The position numbers were made by a program, and so were the translations under genes. Below, one piece after another: positions 11,910-23,264 of a stretch of 64,000 bases of DNA. The notes beneath the pieces were generated by a model. It was not told the DNA's origin. It saw only the letters and a program-made list of their open reading frames with translations, and ran no database searches. Source of the DNA: Astrocystis sublimbata. Taxonomy: Eukaryota; Ascomycota; Sordariomycetes; Xylariales; Xylariaceae. Every line of letters begins with the position of its first letter. The first letter of the stretch is position 1. Location of the stretch: NCBI GenBank assembly GCA_022453515.1, contig JAJNNY010000061.1, positions 124,001 through 188,000 on the forward strand, written 5' to 3'.

Positions 11910-13500
11910 CTATAAGGCATGGTTGAGTATATCTTCGTATACGTCGTCGGGTATCATCTTGATGATGGCCAGTGCGTGGGCCTTGATCTGGTCAGCCTGC
12001 AATGTTGGAAATGATCTCAAAAGTTTATTAGGACTGGGTGACCATGTTAGCATTAAGTGCACGCCAAATAAAGATGAATGATGGGAATAACGGGAATGAC
12101 TGACTTCGAGGAGCCGAGCAGCTCGTTGCGCATCATGATGAGCTGAGCCACAATGCAGAGGATGTTCAGGTGAGGTCCGTAGGCAAACAGAAAATCCCAT
12201 AATCTCAACACCTCGGGCAGCGGGGGTGTGCAGGCACACAGGGTCAGAACTGATGGAAATGCATATATCTCGGCGGAGAGACCTTTGGATGTGAGATACA
12301 GACTCAGTTTTGTGTCTACAATGCCCAGGACCTTATCCACAAGCACGAGTCCGCGATGAACTCCATCCATAGCACCTCGAATGTAGCCAGGGCATTCCTT
12401 GGTAAGGAGCTGGTGGAAAGCCACGAACGCTTCGGCTTCGCTACGGGCGGCGTATAAGAAAGGAGCAGCCAATACGTTCATGCCTTGTACGTAGGTCCCC
12501 GGCTCGGACGCATTCGCATCTGACCCTTCAGTCGTAAGTGTGAGGGCACGAGCTCGGGTCCTGGCCGCCGGCGAAGAGCCAATTGCTTGTGAGTGGTCAC
12601 TGCGAGAAGGGCTGCCGCTGTTGCTTGGGAGCGACTGGCGGCTGCTGGGCGGGCGGCTCCTCTCCTTGCCATCGTGGAGCATCCAAGCAACGGCATTCAG
12701 TAGCCGGATCAAGCTCGCCTCGCTCACGCGGCGACGGAAGAGTGGATCGGTGGTGAGGGTTCGGAACGTGTCGTTGCGGATCTTGGCATAGGCGGGCGAG
12801 GCACCGCGGTGGACAAGTTTGAGGTAGTCGTCGGTCGATAGGATGGGCGCATCGAGGAGGATCAGCCATATGTATATGCGGCTAGAGGACTGCGCAAGGC
12901 ACGGGAGGGCGTAAGGTTAGTTTTCAAAGGCACAGAGAAGGCGCAGAAAGCCTAAAAAAAAAAAAAAAGGCAGGGCTTGCTTACCATGCCGTCGATATCG
13001 CTCTTGATGCCCTGTCCCAGGACCTTGAATCTCAGGGTGGCGAGGGCGCTGCTCACGTCGTCGCCGGGCGGGCCGTCTCGCACCAAACGATCCAGGCTCA
13101 GGGCGTCGGCAGCCGAAGGGGTGCGGCTCAGGGCAGCGCGCTTCGCCTGGACGGATGAGGACGAGCTCGGGGCACGGAGAGTCGGGGGGTTATTGCTCCC
13201 GCTGGCGTCGGAGTTGGCCCTGTGCCTCTGCGGCGAGCGGTTGAGGGCCTGGCGCCGGGTCGGGGAGATGTCCCTCGAGTGGGAGTCGCGGAGCTTCTGT
13301 TGGGTGAGGACGGTGGCAGACGAGGTGGTGGAGATGGACGAGGTGGCGGTCATCTTGGCGGCAGCGCCGAGGTTGTGCGCCGACTGCAGCTTGCGCAGGC
13401 TCCTCTGCGTGCGCGGCGTGAGAGGCGTCTGGAGTTCTACGCCGAGCGAGGAGGGTGGCGGGAAGTACGAGGGGCCGTCCCTCGAGGGGCTCGGCGGCAT
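11910..13500 (-). CDS. BUB2: Bub2/Cdc16-type TBC-domain GTPase-activating protein
   Basis: Three exons: 13500-12985, 12889-12105, 12033-11910; introns of 95 nt (containing a long T run) and 71 nt (GTCAGT donor, GCTAAC branch); 474 residues. Bub2 (fission yeast Cdc16) with Bfa1/Byr4 forms the two-component GAP for the Tem1/Spg1 GTPase and restrains mitotic exit or septation. The TBC domain begins at about residue 155 (LRFKVLGQGIKSD). It shows the arginine-finger motif IRNDTFR (208-214, R214) and the glutamine-finger motif TYVQGMN (Q306), so both catalytic fingers are present. The end KLLRSFPTL...IKMIPDDVYEDIL fits Bub2 closely. Unlike the 306-residue yeast protein, it has a ~155-residue Ser/Pro-rich N-terminal extension and a ~55-residue Ser/Pro/Arg-rich insert between the two finger motifs. 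Confidence 0.88.
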
Positions 13501-16500
13501 CGTGAGATTCGGCTGGGTGTCTCGGGGAGGATCGCTATATTGGTTGGTGGTTTGCGCCGTGTTGGCGACCTGATCGCGCGGTTTGTGTTGATCAATCGAG
13601 CTGAGAGAAGGAAGGCCGGTGCAGAAGGTCAGGTTGAATGAAGGGTCGGATGGATATAAGGAGGTATCTCACAGATGGTGGGGCCCCCCTCTATCCGAGG
13701 CATGTCAGTCAGTGCCGTCGAGACCGCGTCGCTGCAGAAGACACGCGCCGCGGGTAGGTATTGTAGGTACGTATCTAGGTAGGTACCTCGTTGGGTACCT
13801 GTAACCTGCACCTCTCTCAGGCTGAAGTTTCTTACATTTTCAGTTACCTAATGCACAAATGACATATCCAGACAAGAGCATCTCGGCTTGAAAGTGTCGG
13901 CCCTCATTCCTCCAAGTTTTCATGTCTGTTCAGGACCTGTCTACATATGCAGGTATAGGTAAGCATTGGCGGTTGAGGCCATCGCCCAGAGCAGGGTTCC
14001 CCCACACGTCATTAGGTTTTCAGATTTGGACGGGCCAGCTGAAATGCAACTCCCCAAGATGATATACGATGGGACAATGCCCAGTAGCTTGGCGCATCGA
14101 GGGCGCATCTAATGCCATACCCTTACATAAGCAGGTGGTATCCAGTCCCAGTATCTCTTGACTACACACCTACTACCAGAAGCTGATTTGTTTATTGCGC
14201 ACAAGCACCCGCGATGCATTCCATCAGATGCGAAACAGCTGATGGTGACAAGATTCTTTCCGCCCTTGGGCCGAACGAGCTTCCCAGGGCCCCTAATAGT
14301 ACCGAACTTCCGAGCGTGGTCGGTAATGCTAGCCCAGACAAACCAAACAGGCAAACGGTCACACCGCCGCATCTTCACACGGGATGAACGGGAAGTTCGG
14401 GAACCTCTTTCTGGCAGGGGCCGATAACATATCCAGAATGATATCTGTGATATCTCTTCAGCGCATCCATTCCTCTCATCCCTTGCTCATTGTCGGCTCG
14501 TTCAACCCCAATTCCTAATTATTCCAAAGCTAGGTGCTCATTAAGGCATGATGATCTTGCCCTTAAATATCCTCTGAGGAGTGCCGGTGGACAATTGCGT
14601 CTTTCTAGTACATTGATCGCAAGCAATGTGTCTTGTTGGGCCACCAATCATTACTATCGAAGGTTAACAAGCTAATGCATTGTAGAAGGATGTGTGATCT
14701 GGAGTTGTCAGTAGGCGAGGTGAGAATCGAGCTCTTATCGAACTGCGATCGATGTAAAGATGATCCCTGGGCATAATAGCCCCCCAGGATCTAGCTTTTT
14801 GCGACCGGTGGCGCCTTCAGGTTCGATGGTCGCTGAAAGCTAAGGTTGAAAAGTGAGGAGCACGAATTATAGTGTCTGATCACGCCTACAGCCTGTGTAA
14901 CGATGGCTTCGATGTCTACGCCAAGAGTGGCAAGACGTGCCGATGGTGGTATCTGTCTTCTGTGTGTGGTGGTGGACTTTTGTTCGTTCCGGCCATCTTC
15001 GTTCAACCTTGGGGTGACCTACTGATCTCGGGTTGGCTTTTCGAACAGTCCGGAACGCTGCGGCCTTGCCGAATTGCAGCAGCATAATATATGAATCTTC
15101 ACGGGGACCGAGGGAAAATGTGAACTGTGATGTCGAAAACTCAGATTGGTAGTCATAGGCGAAACTAAAGCGTGCTTTCTGTCCCAAACGAAGACTATTA
15201 ACATAGGAGTGTAACGTACGCCCACATTGCGGTGCCGGCATTTTCGTAATTGGTACGTAGTTGCAGGATCATGAGACATTGATCATGATTGCTCTCCTAT
15301 GATGTTGCTTTGCATCGAGGCCTAATACCACAACAAATGCGATGGTCAGTCTGGTGAGTGACAGCAGATGATGATAACCTCATCAAGGTAAATGACAGTG
15401 TCTGTCTGAAACTACACAACAACCAGCGCTGGGTCAGGCCAAGCACGTTATTCGTAAGCATCTCCTCGGCCGAGCTCGGATTCTCCGAATAGATGTGGAT
15501 TCATGGGTGGATCAGGGTGATAATGGCATCAATATCAGCCTCAATCACACCATCGACGCTCGGACCAGGTGGCTAGAATGGACTGCTCTGATTGGCCAGT
15601 CGCGGGCTTGAATGGCCCGATTGGGAAAGAAACTAGTTCGTGAGCATGGGCAGCCCAGAGCTTCTGCTGCCAGCCTGCCACGAGGAGAGAAGTCCGCACC
15701 CAACACCTGACTACCTACTAAGTATTCAACTGCTGATATTTGGAGCATAGGTAAGGTTCCCCATTACAGCTGATGACGCATATCCACACATGACTTACTA
15801 CTATCTACCTGGGGTTCTAGAGAAACGTATGGTGAAGCCGATAGTTGTTGCCGGAAGCTCTATTCTGCCATGTACTTCGTGGAGCTGATCGACCTCGACA
15901 GTCTACTACGTAATTCTGGCCTACCTAAAGCATCAGATCCTGCGCGGACGCAGTAGTATGCGGATGCTAATTTCAGTCGTTAGACACGCGCTAGAAGAAC
16001 TCTGACGGATATTTCCCTACATTAGCGCTGCTCCTACATTGGAAGTACTACCTAGGTAGTAGGTAGCTCGGTCGCATCGCAAAACTCCATGCTCCGCGCC
16101 GTGAATACTCCATGCTCGTGCCGCGCCCACACAACGCCATGGCAAGCAAATCCACACCTCACTAGGCCGTGAACGGCTAAGAGCGAATGGCGCAATAGAG
16201 GGTCGCCTATCATCGACCAATCCGGGGGCTCTTCTTATGACGACTCGGTGTGTTGCACTGTTGCTGAGGAACGACGGGATGGGCATCAAAAGGCATGCAG
16301 TACTGGAGTAGAGCACGGTTAAAGTCCCCTTTGAACTTCCCACTTGCATGACCCCAGCTCCAGCTCGCCAGCTGTCCCTGATCACCATCCTGTACGACCA
16401 ATATCGACTGGCCCCAGCGCAGTCTAGGTCCAGCCAGACAAGCTACTTCTCTCAAACCTGATGTTCTTTATTTCCAGACAGTCGAGACCGTGTCTATTCC

Positions 16501-16878
16501 CAGCCGGCGTTTTCTTTTGATTATTCGCCCCAAAGCTTCTTGTTGCATAAATAACTAAGGTTTCGGCTCTCTAGCGCTTGTCAAACAGAGCCTGCCGTAA
16601 TACTCTCGGCTGAACGATAATTATTCTTTGGCTGCTTCTGTTAGCACCAAGAGGAAAAGCTTGTTTTGATGTTACAGTCGATGGTGAAGGATTCCGAAGT
16701 GATATCAGAGCTGAGCACGCCTTTTCCCCAGACCATTGTACGACCAACCAGGCACTGTCTTGGCGCTCAGGGCTCGTGGTGTGCATGATCGCATACGCTG
16801 CGCAATCACTACATAATTATCAGCTCGCCTCCTTCGCTCCCTGTCCCTTCATCGCAGCCGTTTCGCCATAGCATCGCC
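13501..16878. other. divergent gene-free region between BUB2 and the sulfate permease
   Basis: A 3.4 kb stretch flanked by divergent genes and expected to contain both promoters. An AGGTA/TACCT cluster lies 250 bp upstream of BUB2 (13753-13800). ATGATCGCAT at 16785-16794, 85 bp before the permease ATG, is a partial match to the CYS3/MetR palindrome ATGRYRYCAT (the outer bases fit, two central bases do not). No coding region is convincing. Confidence 0.45.
13753..13800. repeat. AGGTA/TACCT motif cluster
   Basis: Contains GGTAGGTATTGTAGGTACG and TAGGTAGGTACC in quick succession, ending in GGGTACC. Same motif family as the clusters at 6.7 kb and 53.6 kb. It sits in the probable promoter of BUB2. 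Confidence 0.6.
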
Positions 16879-19537
16879 ATGTCTTCAAATAACGGTTTTG
16901 GCCACAAGCTGGCCAAGATCCTCGGCATCAAGCTCGAGGAGTCCGAGTCCGAGAGAATCACCAGGGGAGAATCCGTCTTCTCCATACAGACTGCAGACTC
17001 ATTCTTCGAAGAGCAGCCGACAATCAGAGAGGTTGTCTCATCTATCACCCCAACTAAGAAGGATGTCGTGGACTACCTCGCCTCGCTATTTCCCTTCCTA
17101 TCTTGGATCACATTCTACAATGTCCAATGGCTGGTAGGAGATCTCGTTGCGGGTAAGTATATCTATTTCAACACTGGGTGCTGCATGCTGATGGTCTTGT
17201 AGGCATCACTATTGGAGCAGTTGTTGTTCCTCAAGGAATGGCATATGCACAACTCGCCAGTCTGCCCGTAGAATTCGGTCTTTATTCTTCATTCGTCGGT
17301 GTGATCATCTACTGGTTCTTTGCAACATCTAAAGATATCACTATTGGGGTATGTCACTCCGTTCAAAGTAGTATGAGTGTATTGCTGATCTTCGACTGCA
17401 GCCTGTTGCCGTTCTTTCTACAGTCACAGGCACAGTGGTCCAAAACGTCACAGCCGCCCATCCCGAATATACAGATGTGCCATGGGTCATTGCTTCGGCG
17501 CTCGCTGTCATTTGCGGCGCCATCGTGCTCTTCATCGGCTTGATACGCTGTGGGTGGATTGTCGAGATCATTCCTGTGGTTTCGCTCGCAGCTTTCATGA
17601 CAGGTTCTGCCATCAGTATCGCCGCTGGTCAGGTCCCCGGCTTGCTAGGCATCAAGGGCTTTTCTACACGAGACGCAACATATCTCGTCATCATCAACAC
17701 TCTTAAAGGCCTACCGAGGACTAACATAAACGCTGCCATAGGTCTTACTGCTCTCTTTCTACTCTACTTGATCCGTTCCTCATTCACGTTCGCGGCCAAG
17801 AAGTTTCCTAACCACAAAAAGCTATTCTTTTTCATGAACACACTGAGATCGGTTTTCGTGATCCTTTTGTACACTCTAATCGGCTGGTTGGCCAATAAGG
17901 ATCACCGTGACAAGCACGTTTTCAACATCCTCGGGAAAGTCCCACGAGGTGAGTGAAACACAAAAGTATTCAAAGTCTGTATTCTTCAGCTGACAAACTC
18001 AGGTTTTACGCATGCTGCTGTACCTACCATCAACACCGATATTATCAGTTCCTTCGCTAGCGAGATTCCAGCCACCGTTATCGTGCTTCTCATTGAGCAC
18101 ATTGCCATTTCGAAATCTTTCGGCCGCGTCAACAACTACAGAATCAATCCATCACAAGAGATGGTGGCTATCGGCATAACCAACGTTATTGGGCCCTTCC
18201 TCGGCGGATACCCTGCCACAGGCTCCTTCAGTCGAACGGCCATCAAATCAAAAGCTGGTGTTAGAACACCATTTGCCGGTGTAATTACGGGAGTTATCGT
18301 GCTACTTGCTATTTATGCGTTGACAGCGGTGTTCTACTACATTCCGAACGCCGCACTCTCGGCCGTCATCATCCACGCTGTCGGCGACCTCATTGCCTCA
18401 CCTAACACTGTCTATACTTTCTGGCGGGTCTCACCTCTAGAACCGATCATTTTCTTCATCGGTGTGATCGTAACCGTGTTCTCGACGATCGAGATCGGCA
18501 TCTACACCACAATCGCCATATCATTCGCCATATTCCTTGTGCGAAACCTCAAGGCCAAAGGTACCATCCTGGGCAAAGTCCAAGTACACTCTGTCGTTGG
18601 CGACTCTGTCTTGGGACATGACCACCACGCAGCTAGCGAGTATGGAACATTCAAGCCGGATGATTCACAGACCGCTCTGAACCGCAACGTGTTTTTGCCG
18701 ATCGATCATAAGGACGGCTCCAATCCCGGGGTAGAACTGACAAGCCCATACCCGGGCATCTTTATCTACCGCTTCTCCGAGCTACTAAACTACCCCAGTG
18801 TGAGCCACACGATGGAATATCTCATCGAATATGTATTTACCCACACACGGCCCACGACCTTGAATGCTTTCAAGCGACCGGGTGATCGGCCGTGGAATGA
18901 TCCGGGCCCGAAGAAGAACCACAAGGAGAACTCAAACCTGCCGACACTGAAAGCCATCATTCTTGACTTCAGCGCCGTCAACAACGTTGACGTCACGTCG
19001 ACACAGATGCTGATCGACGTCCGGAATCAGCTGGACCGGTACGCTGCGCCGAACGTCGTGGACTGGCACATGGCCTGCATTAACAATCGCTGGACAAAAC
19101 GGGCGCTCGTGTCGGCAGGTTTCGGCTACCCATCAGTGCGCGAAGACGGCATGCACTCGCGCTGGAAGTCCATCTTCAGCATTGCCGAGATTGGCGGTGT
19201 TCAATCCGCAGCCGCGGCTGCCGAGCGCGAAGCGAACGAGAAAGAGCTCGCGATCACGCGGAGCAGAGTCGAGGATCCCGAGACTGGGCGAGCCGACAGA
19301 ATCGAGCCGAGTGGCGCCTCGAGCACCTCGGTCTCGGAATCCGTGTCCAAGGCTAAGAATATCGAGTCTAGGTCGCCTCGGAAGGCTCCTGTGCACGGTA
19401 TCAACCGCCCCTTGTTCCATGTGGACCTAACGAGCGCTCTGCAGAGCGCCATTACAAACGTCGAGGCTAGAGATGAGCTTCGGAGGGAACGTGAACACCA
19501 CGACAGTACCTCTGCCCCCTCGGTGTCAGACATATAG
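16879..19537 (+). CDS. SulP/SLC26 sulfate permease with STAS domain
   Basis: Four exons: 16879-17152, 17203-17348, 17402-17948, 18003-19537; introns of 50, 53 and 54 nt; 833 residues. SulP proteins move sulfate and related oxyanions across the plasma membrane. The family signature VPQGMAYAQLASLPVEFGLY is intact and spans the start of exon 2. It is followed by multiple hydrophobic helices and by GGYPATGSFSRTAIKSKAG, also typical of SulP. The cytoplasmic STAS domain carries AIILDFSAVNNVDVTSTQML. The C-terminal ~110 residues are charged, low complexity and poorly conserved. Overall it resembles Neurospora CYS-14 and Aspergillus SutB rather than organellar carriers. Fungal sulfate permeases are usually derepressed by the bZIP factor CYS3/MetR when sulfur is scarce; no perfect site was found here. 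Confidence 0.93.
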
Positions 19538-21643
19538 ATGAGCTCTAAACACTAGTGGCGGTCGGTTCTCAGTTACTTTCTCGGTCTATAATTTCATGTA
19601 TGAAACCCATACATATCTTACATGCATATACGACATACATACACATACGTGGTCGGGCAGACCCCAGATATGCAGTCTTCGGTGTCTGCATTGGATGGGA
19701 TGTCACGTTTTAGATAGGTCATCGGTGTCAAAGGCTCATGTCGTAGTGACATTATGATATTGTTATTTTTACATAAACAAAAATTGTGGGATAATAGAGC
19801 AGGGGGCGGCGGTGGTTTTCATATACCCATGTAGCATTTGATGATTCATGTTGATAGGAGGAAGGTTGGAGAGAACAGCTGGTAACGAGTCAATACTTTA
19901 TCTGTGGCATTCTATTACGACAACGATCCCATAGCCAAAAGTGTGACCACGACATCATGTTTTGTCCCAGTAAATGCATTCGGTTTTCATACAGTTGAGT
20001 GAACGTCTGTCTGTGTAAGCTGCTATTAGACAAATTCAGTTGGTGGGAGAGTATTGGCGAGGCACCCAAAGTGGTTCGGCTCAAGAGGTGACTTTCAACA
20101 GGGCATACGTGCATGCGAAAAGGTATTATAAATTATAAGTCTTGCTCAATTCCAAATTGCAAGTATACATCTGCTATCGTGCAACCTTTCCAGACAGAGT
20201 CTGGTGAGGTAAGAGAATGTGCACACTCCCACCACAACATCCCTGTCTTATATATGTATAGACATATAGCGGTACATAGTAATATGGCATAGTTGTATAT
20301 ATATATATATTACCTCCGCAAGATCAACAATACTACTATTAGTACAGTACGATAACCGTCCCCCACCTTCACCTGACCGAGCAAGTATGTGCGCATCACC
20401 AAGTGTCGGCCGCGTTGCGCGACCAGTCGGCCGGTCAGCCTGGTCGCTTCTAAAATTGTCATTAGTTCCACATGACACCAACAGACTATTGCACTATCGC
20501 ACTAGAATTGGTATTCGCAAAAACAACCACAACACATTGAAAAGAGCATTTATAGCTCTTTAGGTAAGTTCTTATTTATAGGTAAAAAGATGTTATGTAT
20601 ATGTGTAGGCCAGAGCAAGCCGGACCCACAGCTGGGGCTAATAGTAGCAAAAGGGTTGGGAAGGAGGCCGGCCAGGTGGTCGCCAGTTTGTAGCATACAC
20701 CAATTATAGATATCGCACTTCATCAGATTTGACAGGCAACAAGTTTTTGGGGTATCGAATTTGTTTTCGATTCGCTTATGTTCATCTTGTTATTAGCTGA
20801 TTAGTTTTATTTTCAGACGTTAGGTGAATTGAACATGGTCAGGGCTAGTTGGCTACCAGGTAGGTACCTACTTATCAAAGACCCCTCATCCCCTCCATGC
20901 CTAAACAATCATCGTAGTCGGTTCAAGTAAGGTATCTGGAATTTTCACACAGGTGTTCCTAGTGTCACATCACATGGAGGGCCAAAAGTAAGCAAGCAAC
21001 CCCAACGGCGTTTGACTTAAAAATACAAACTATTCTAATTGACCCCCTCCCCCTCCCCAAAAGTGCCTTTCCGGTGGCTGCGGCCCCATTATGGCCGGAA
21101 GGCTCGGGAACATAACATTCGAAGCCTTGTGGCAGCCGCATAGGTCGCGTAATATTTGAACAGCGCCGTCGCATTCTACAGGAAAAGGATAGAAGCAAGA
21201 GCAGGGTATCATTCGGAAGGCTTCGATGTTTCATTGCTGACCTAAAACGTGTGTTTTATCTAAAATCTTTGCTGTTTTACAGTGTTGTTTGGTCATAACT
21301 GTTCAATATCATCAAGATATCTCAGAGAATTAAAGACCCCAAGGGGTCCACAGTGGTGGTGGGAAAGTGCGATATCCAAGATGACGTCGGCTTCCGGAGC
21401 TCGGTGTTAGGAAAATCGGTAATGATAGAGGATTCTGAATGATGGACAAGAAAGAAAGGTTGAGCTGTCAAGTAAACTGAGCAGCGGAGTGGCTTGGTTC
21501 ATGCCATTTTGCCGCTCGATGTCTGTTATTTGTTATAGAGAATCCAGTTCTTAAAGAGACATGCTGGCTCAGGTATGTTCTGGCCAATGTGTATCTATTG
21601 TGTATCTCACCAGTGAGAGCACAGTAAATGTAGCAAATCGAGC
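19538..21643. other. gene-free stretch
   Basis: 2.1 kb between the stops of two convergent genes. It is moderately A/T-rich, with a short (TA)n run at about 20294-20310 and one TAGGTAGGTACCTA motif near 20860. No protein-coding or RNA gene is recognisable. Parts near both ends should be 3' UTR. Confidence 0.5.
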
Positions 21644-23264
21644 CTATCTGATTCGCTTATGATAGCGGTCGTCGCCGTGACTTGTGCGCTTTCTAGAACT
21701 GCCCGCGGGTTCGGGTCCAGATATCGAGCCGGTGTCGCGAAGATGGGAGATAATGCGGCCGAGTTTGCTGCGATATGATCCATGCACGTTGGCCTGGACG
21801 AGTGATTGTTCGATTCGACTAAGATCAGGCAGCAGATGATTGACGTGCTCTGGTTGAAGCTCATCTAAGGTATCGAGAATGGAGTGAAGATGACCGGACT
21901 CGACGATGAGCTCGTTGAAGAGATTAAACTTTCTAGCTTCATCAGCTTGAGCACTGTCGTGACTGTCACTCCCATCCCTGGAATGCGTCGCGTTGCCGTC
22001 ATCATTGCGGCTAATGATTTGATCCAGGATATAGACTAAAGTGCTGGCTGCAGCACGTTGATCAAAATCGTCCAGCTTCCTCTCGGAGTGGATCATGATA
22101 GACCTGATCTGCTTCAATATAGAATTGATCTGCTTCAGTATATCATTGAATGTCCGATAGCACCATGCCGGATCCTTCTGTAGTTCAGCCCGTTTGAGGT
22201 CCGTGGCTCTTCTATATTCATCGAAGGCCTGCAGTGTTGCATCAGCCCGGTCTCTGAATCGCCGGAATCGTGGGTTCAGAGATCCATGATTTCGCATGGA
22301 GCCTAGGAAATATTCAAGAAGCGAGTCATTGGCGAGCAACATTCGGAATATGGTCTCCTCAAGATCGCCCTCCTTCACAACTTTCTTCCCCAGATGTTCG
22401 CCCGTGAGGTCGGGTCGATAGTCTCTGATGGGTTTTCCAGATAATGTAGCAAGGATTTCCCGAGCTGTCTGGATCCTCCGTGGCCTCGGGCCGTCGCCAG
22501 GTTTTATGTCGCACCTGAGGCTGTCGGCTAGTACATCAAAGTGGAAATCTTTGACGTAGTCACAAACATTGCCGTGTTCAGTTGTATAACCGTCTATCAT
22601 CCAAGTGTAAGGATCACTGGATAACGGTACGAGTTGGTTTAATATCTGATCACACAGCCAGAGTGTGTGTCGGCAGGGATGTCGGAGACCGGTAACTTGC
22701 CCACCGCCCCGGCATGAGCAACCAGGGCCATTGTGCCGGCTGCTTCTCCCATATGGGACTTTGACGTCTAGTCCTCACACAAGTCAGTGATTCTGCCAGA
22801 AATGTGACTGGTTTTGGGAGTTGCTACGTGTCCCAAGAATACATATCATACTCTCTGGGGAGGGGGGGGGGGAGGTCATGACTCCAGATTATGCCAAAAG
22901 GGGATGCGAATGATTTCAGCTGTAACTTACGATACTCTATGGTTTCCGAGACGAGGAAGACATATTCTTGCTCTCGAGATGAGCAGCCTCGAAACGCAAG
23001 CTTTGGTTTAGAAGGGTTGTCAGGAGTGGCCAGAGCCCTGATGACTGTGTCTCTTGTTCCAATATCAAGACCATGTACGGAATATCTCCTGCCAGAAGGA
23101 AATGTAGCGATACCAGTCGTCTCATCGAAGTCGATACTTGAGTCGATATCGGATTCATAAGCAGGCTCGGGCGATTCCTCCTCACGCTTTCGTTTGGGGG
23201 AGCCCCTCAGATTCGGCATGCTCTCAAGGGTCAGTTGGCTCATGCACTCAATGGGAAGGGACAT
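21644..23264 (-). CDS. uncharacterised protein with SWIM-type zinc finger
   Basis: Two exons: 23264-22931 and 22767-21644, joined over a 163-nt intron with a CTGAC branch and a CTAG acceptor; 485 residues. The junction is supported because it opens a frame across otherwise unexplained sequence, restoring VSETIEY/HVKVPYGRSSRHNGPG. That frame reveals C128-x-C130-x12-C143-x-H145 followed by TLWLCDQIL. CxC...CxH with a trailing hydrophobic helix is the SWIM zinc-finger pattern, found in DNA-binding, ubiquitin-ligase and transposase-like proteins. Upstream are a basic KRKREEE patch and an acidic segment. Downstream is a mostly helical region with an internal repeat (DILKQINSILKQIRSIM) and a basic end (YHKRIR) that could be a nuclear signal. 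The start MSLPIECMSQ was preferred over an upstream in-frame ATG because the extra 46 residues look like leader. Function unknown; nuclear location inferred. Confidence 0.68.

Noticed and set aside
12977..13641. long plus-strand frames opposite BUB2 exon 1
   Set aside because: Caused by the G/C-rich Ser/Pro-coding antisense strand; no start context or family match.
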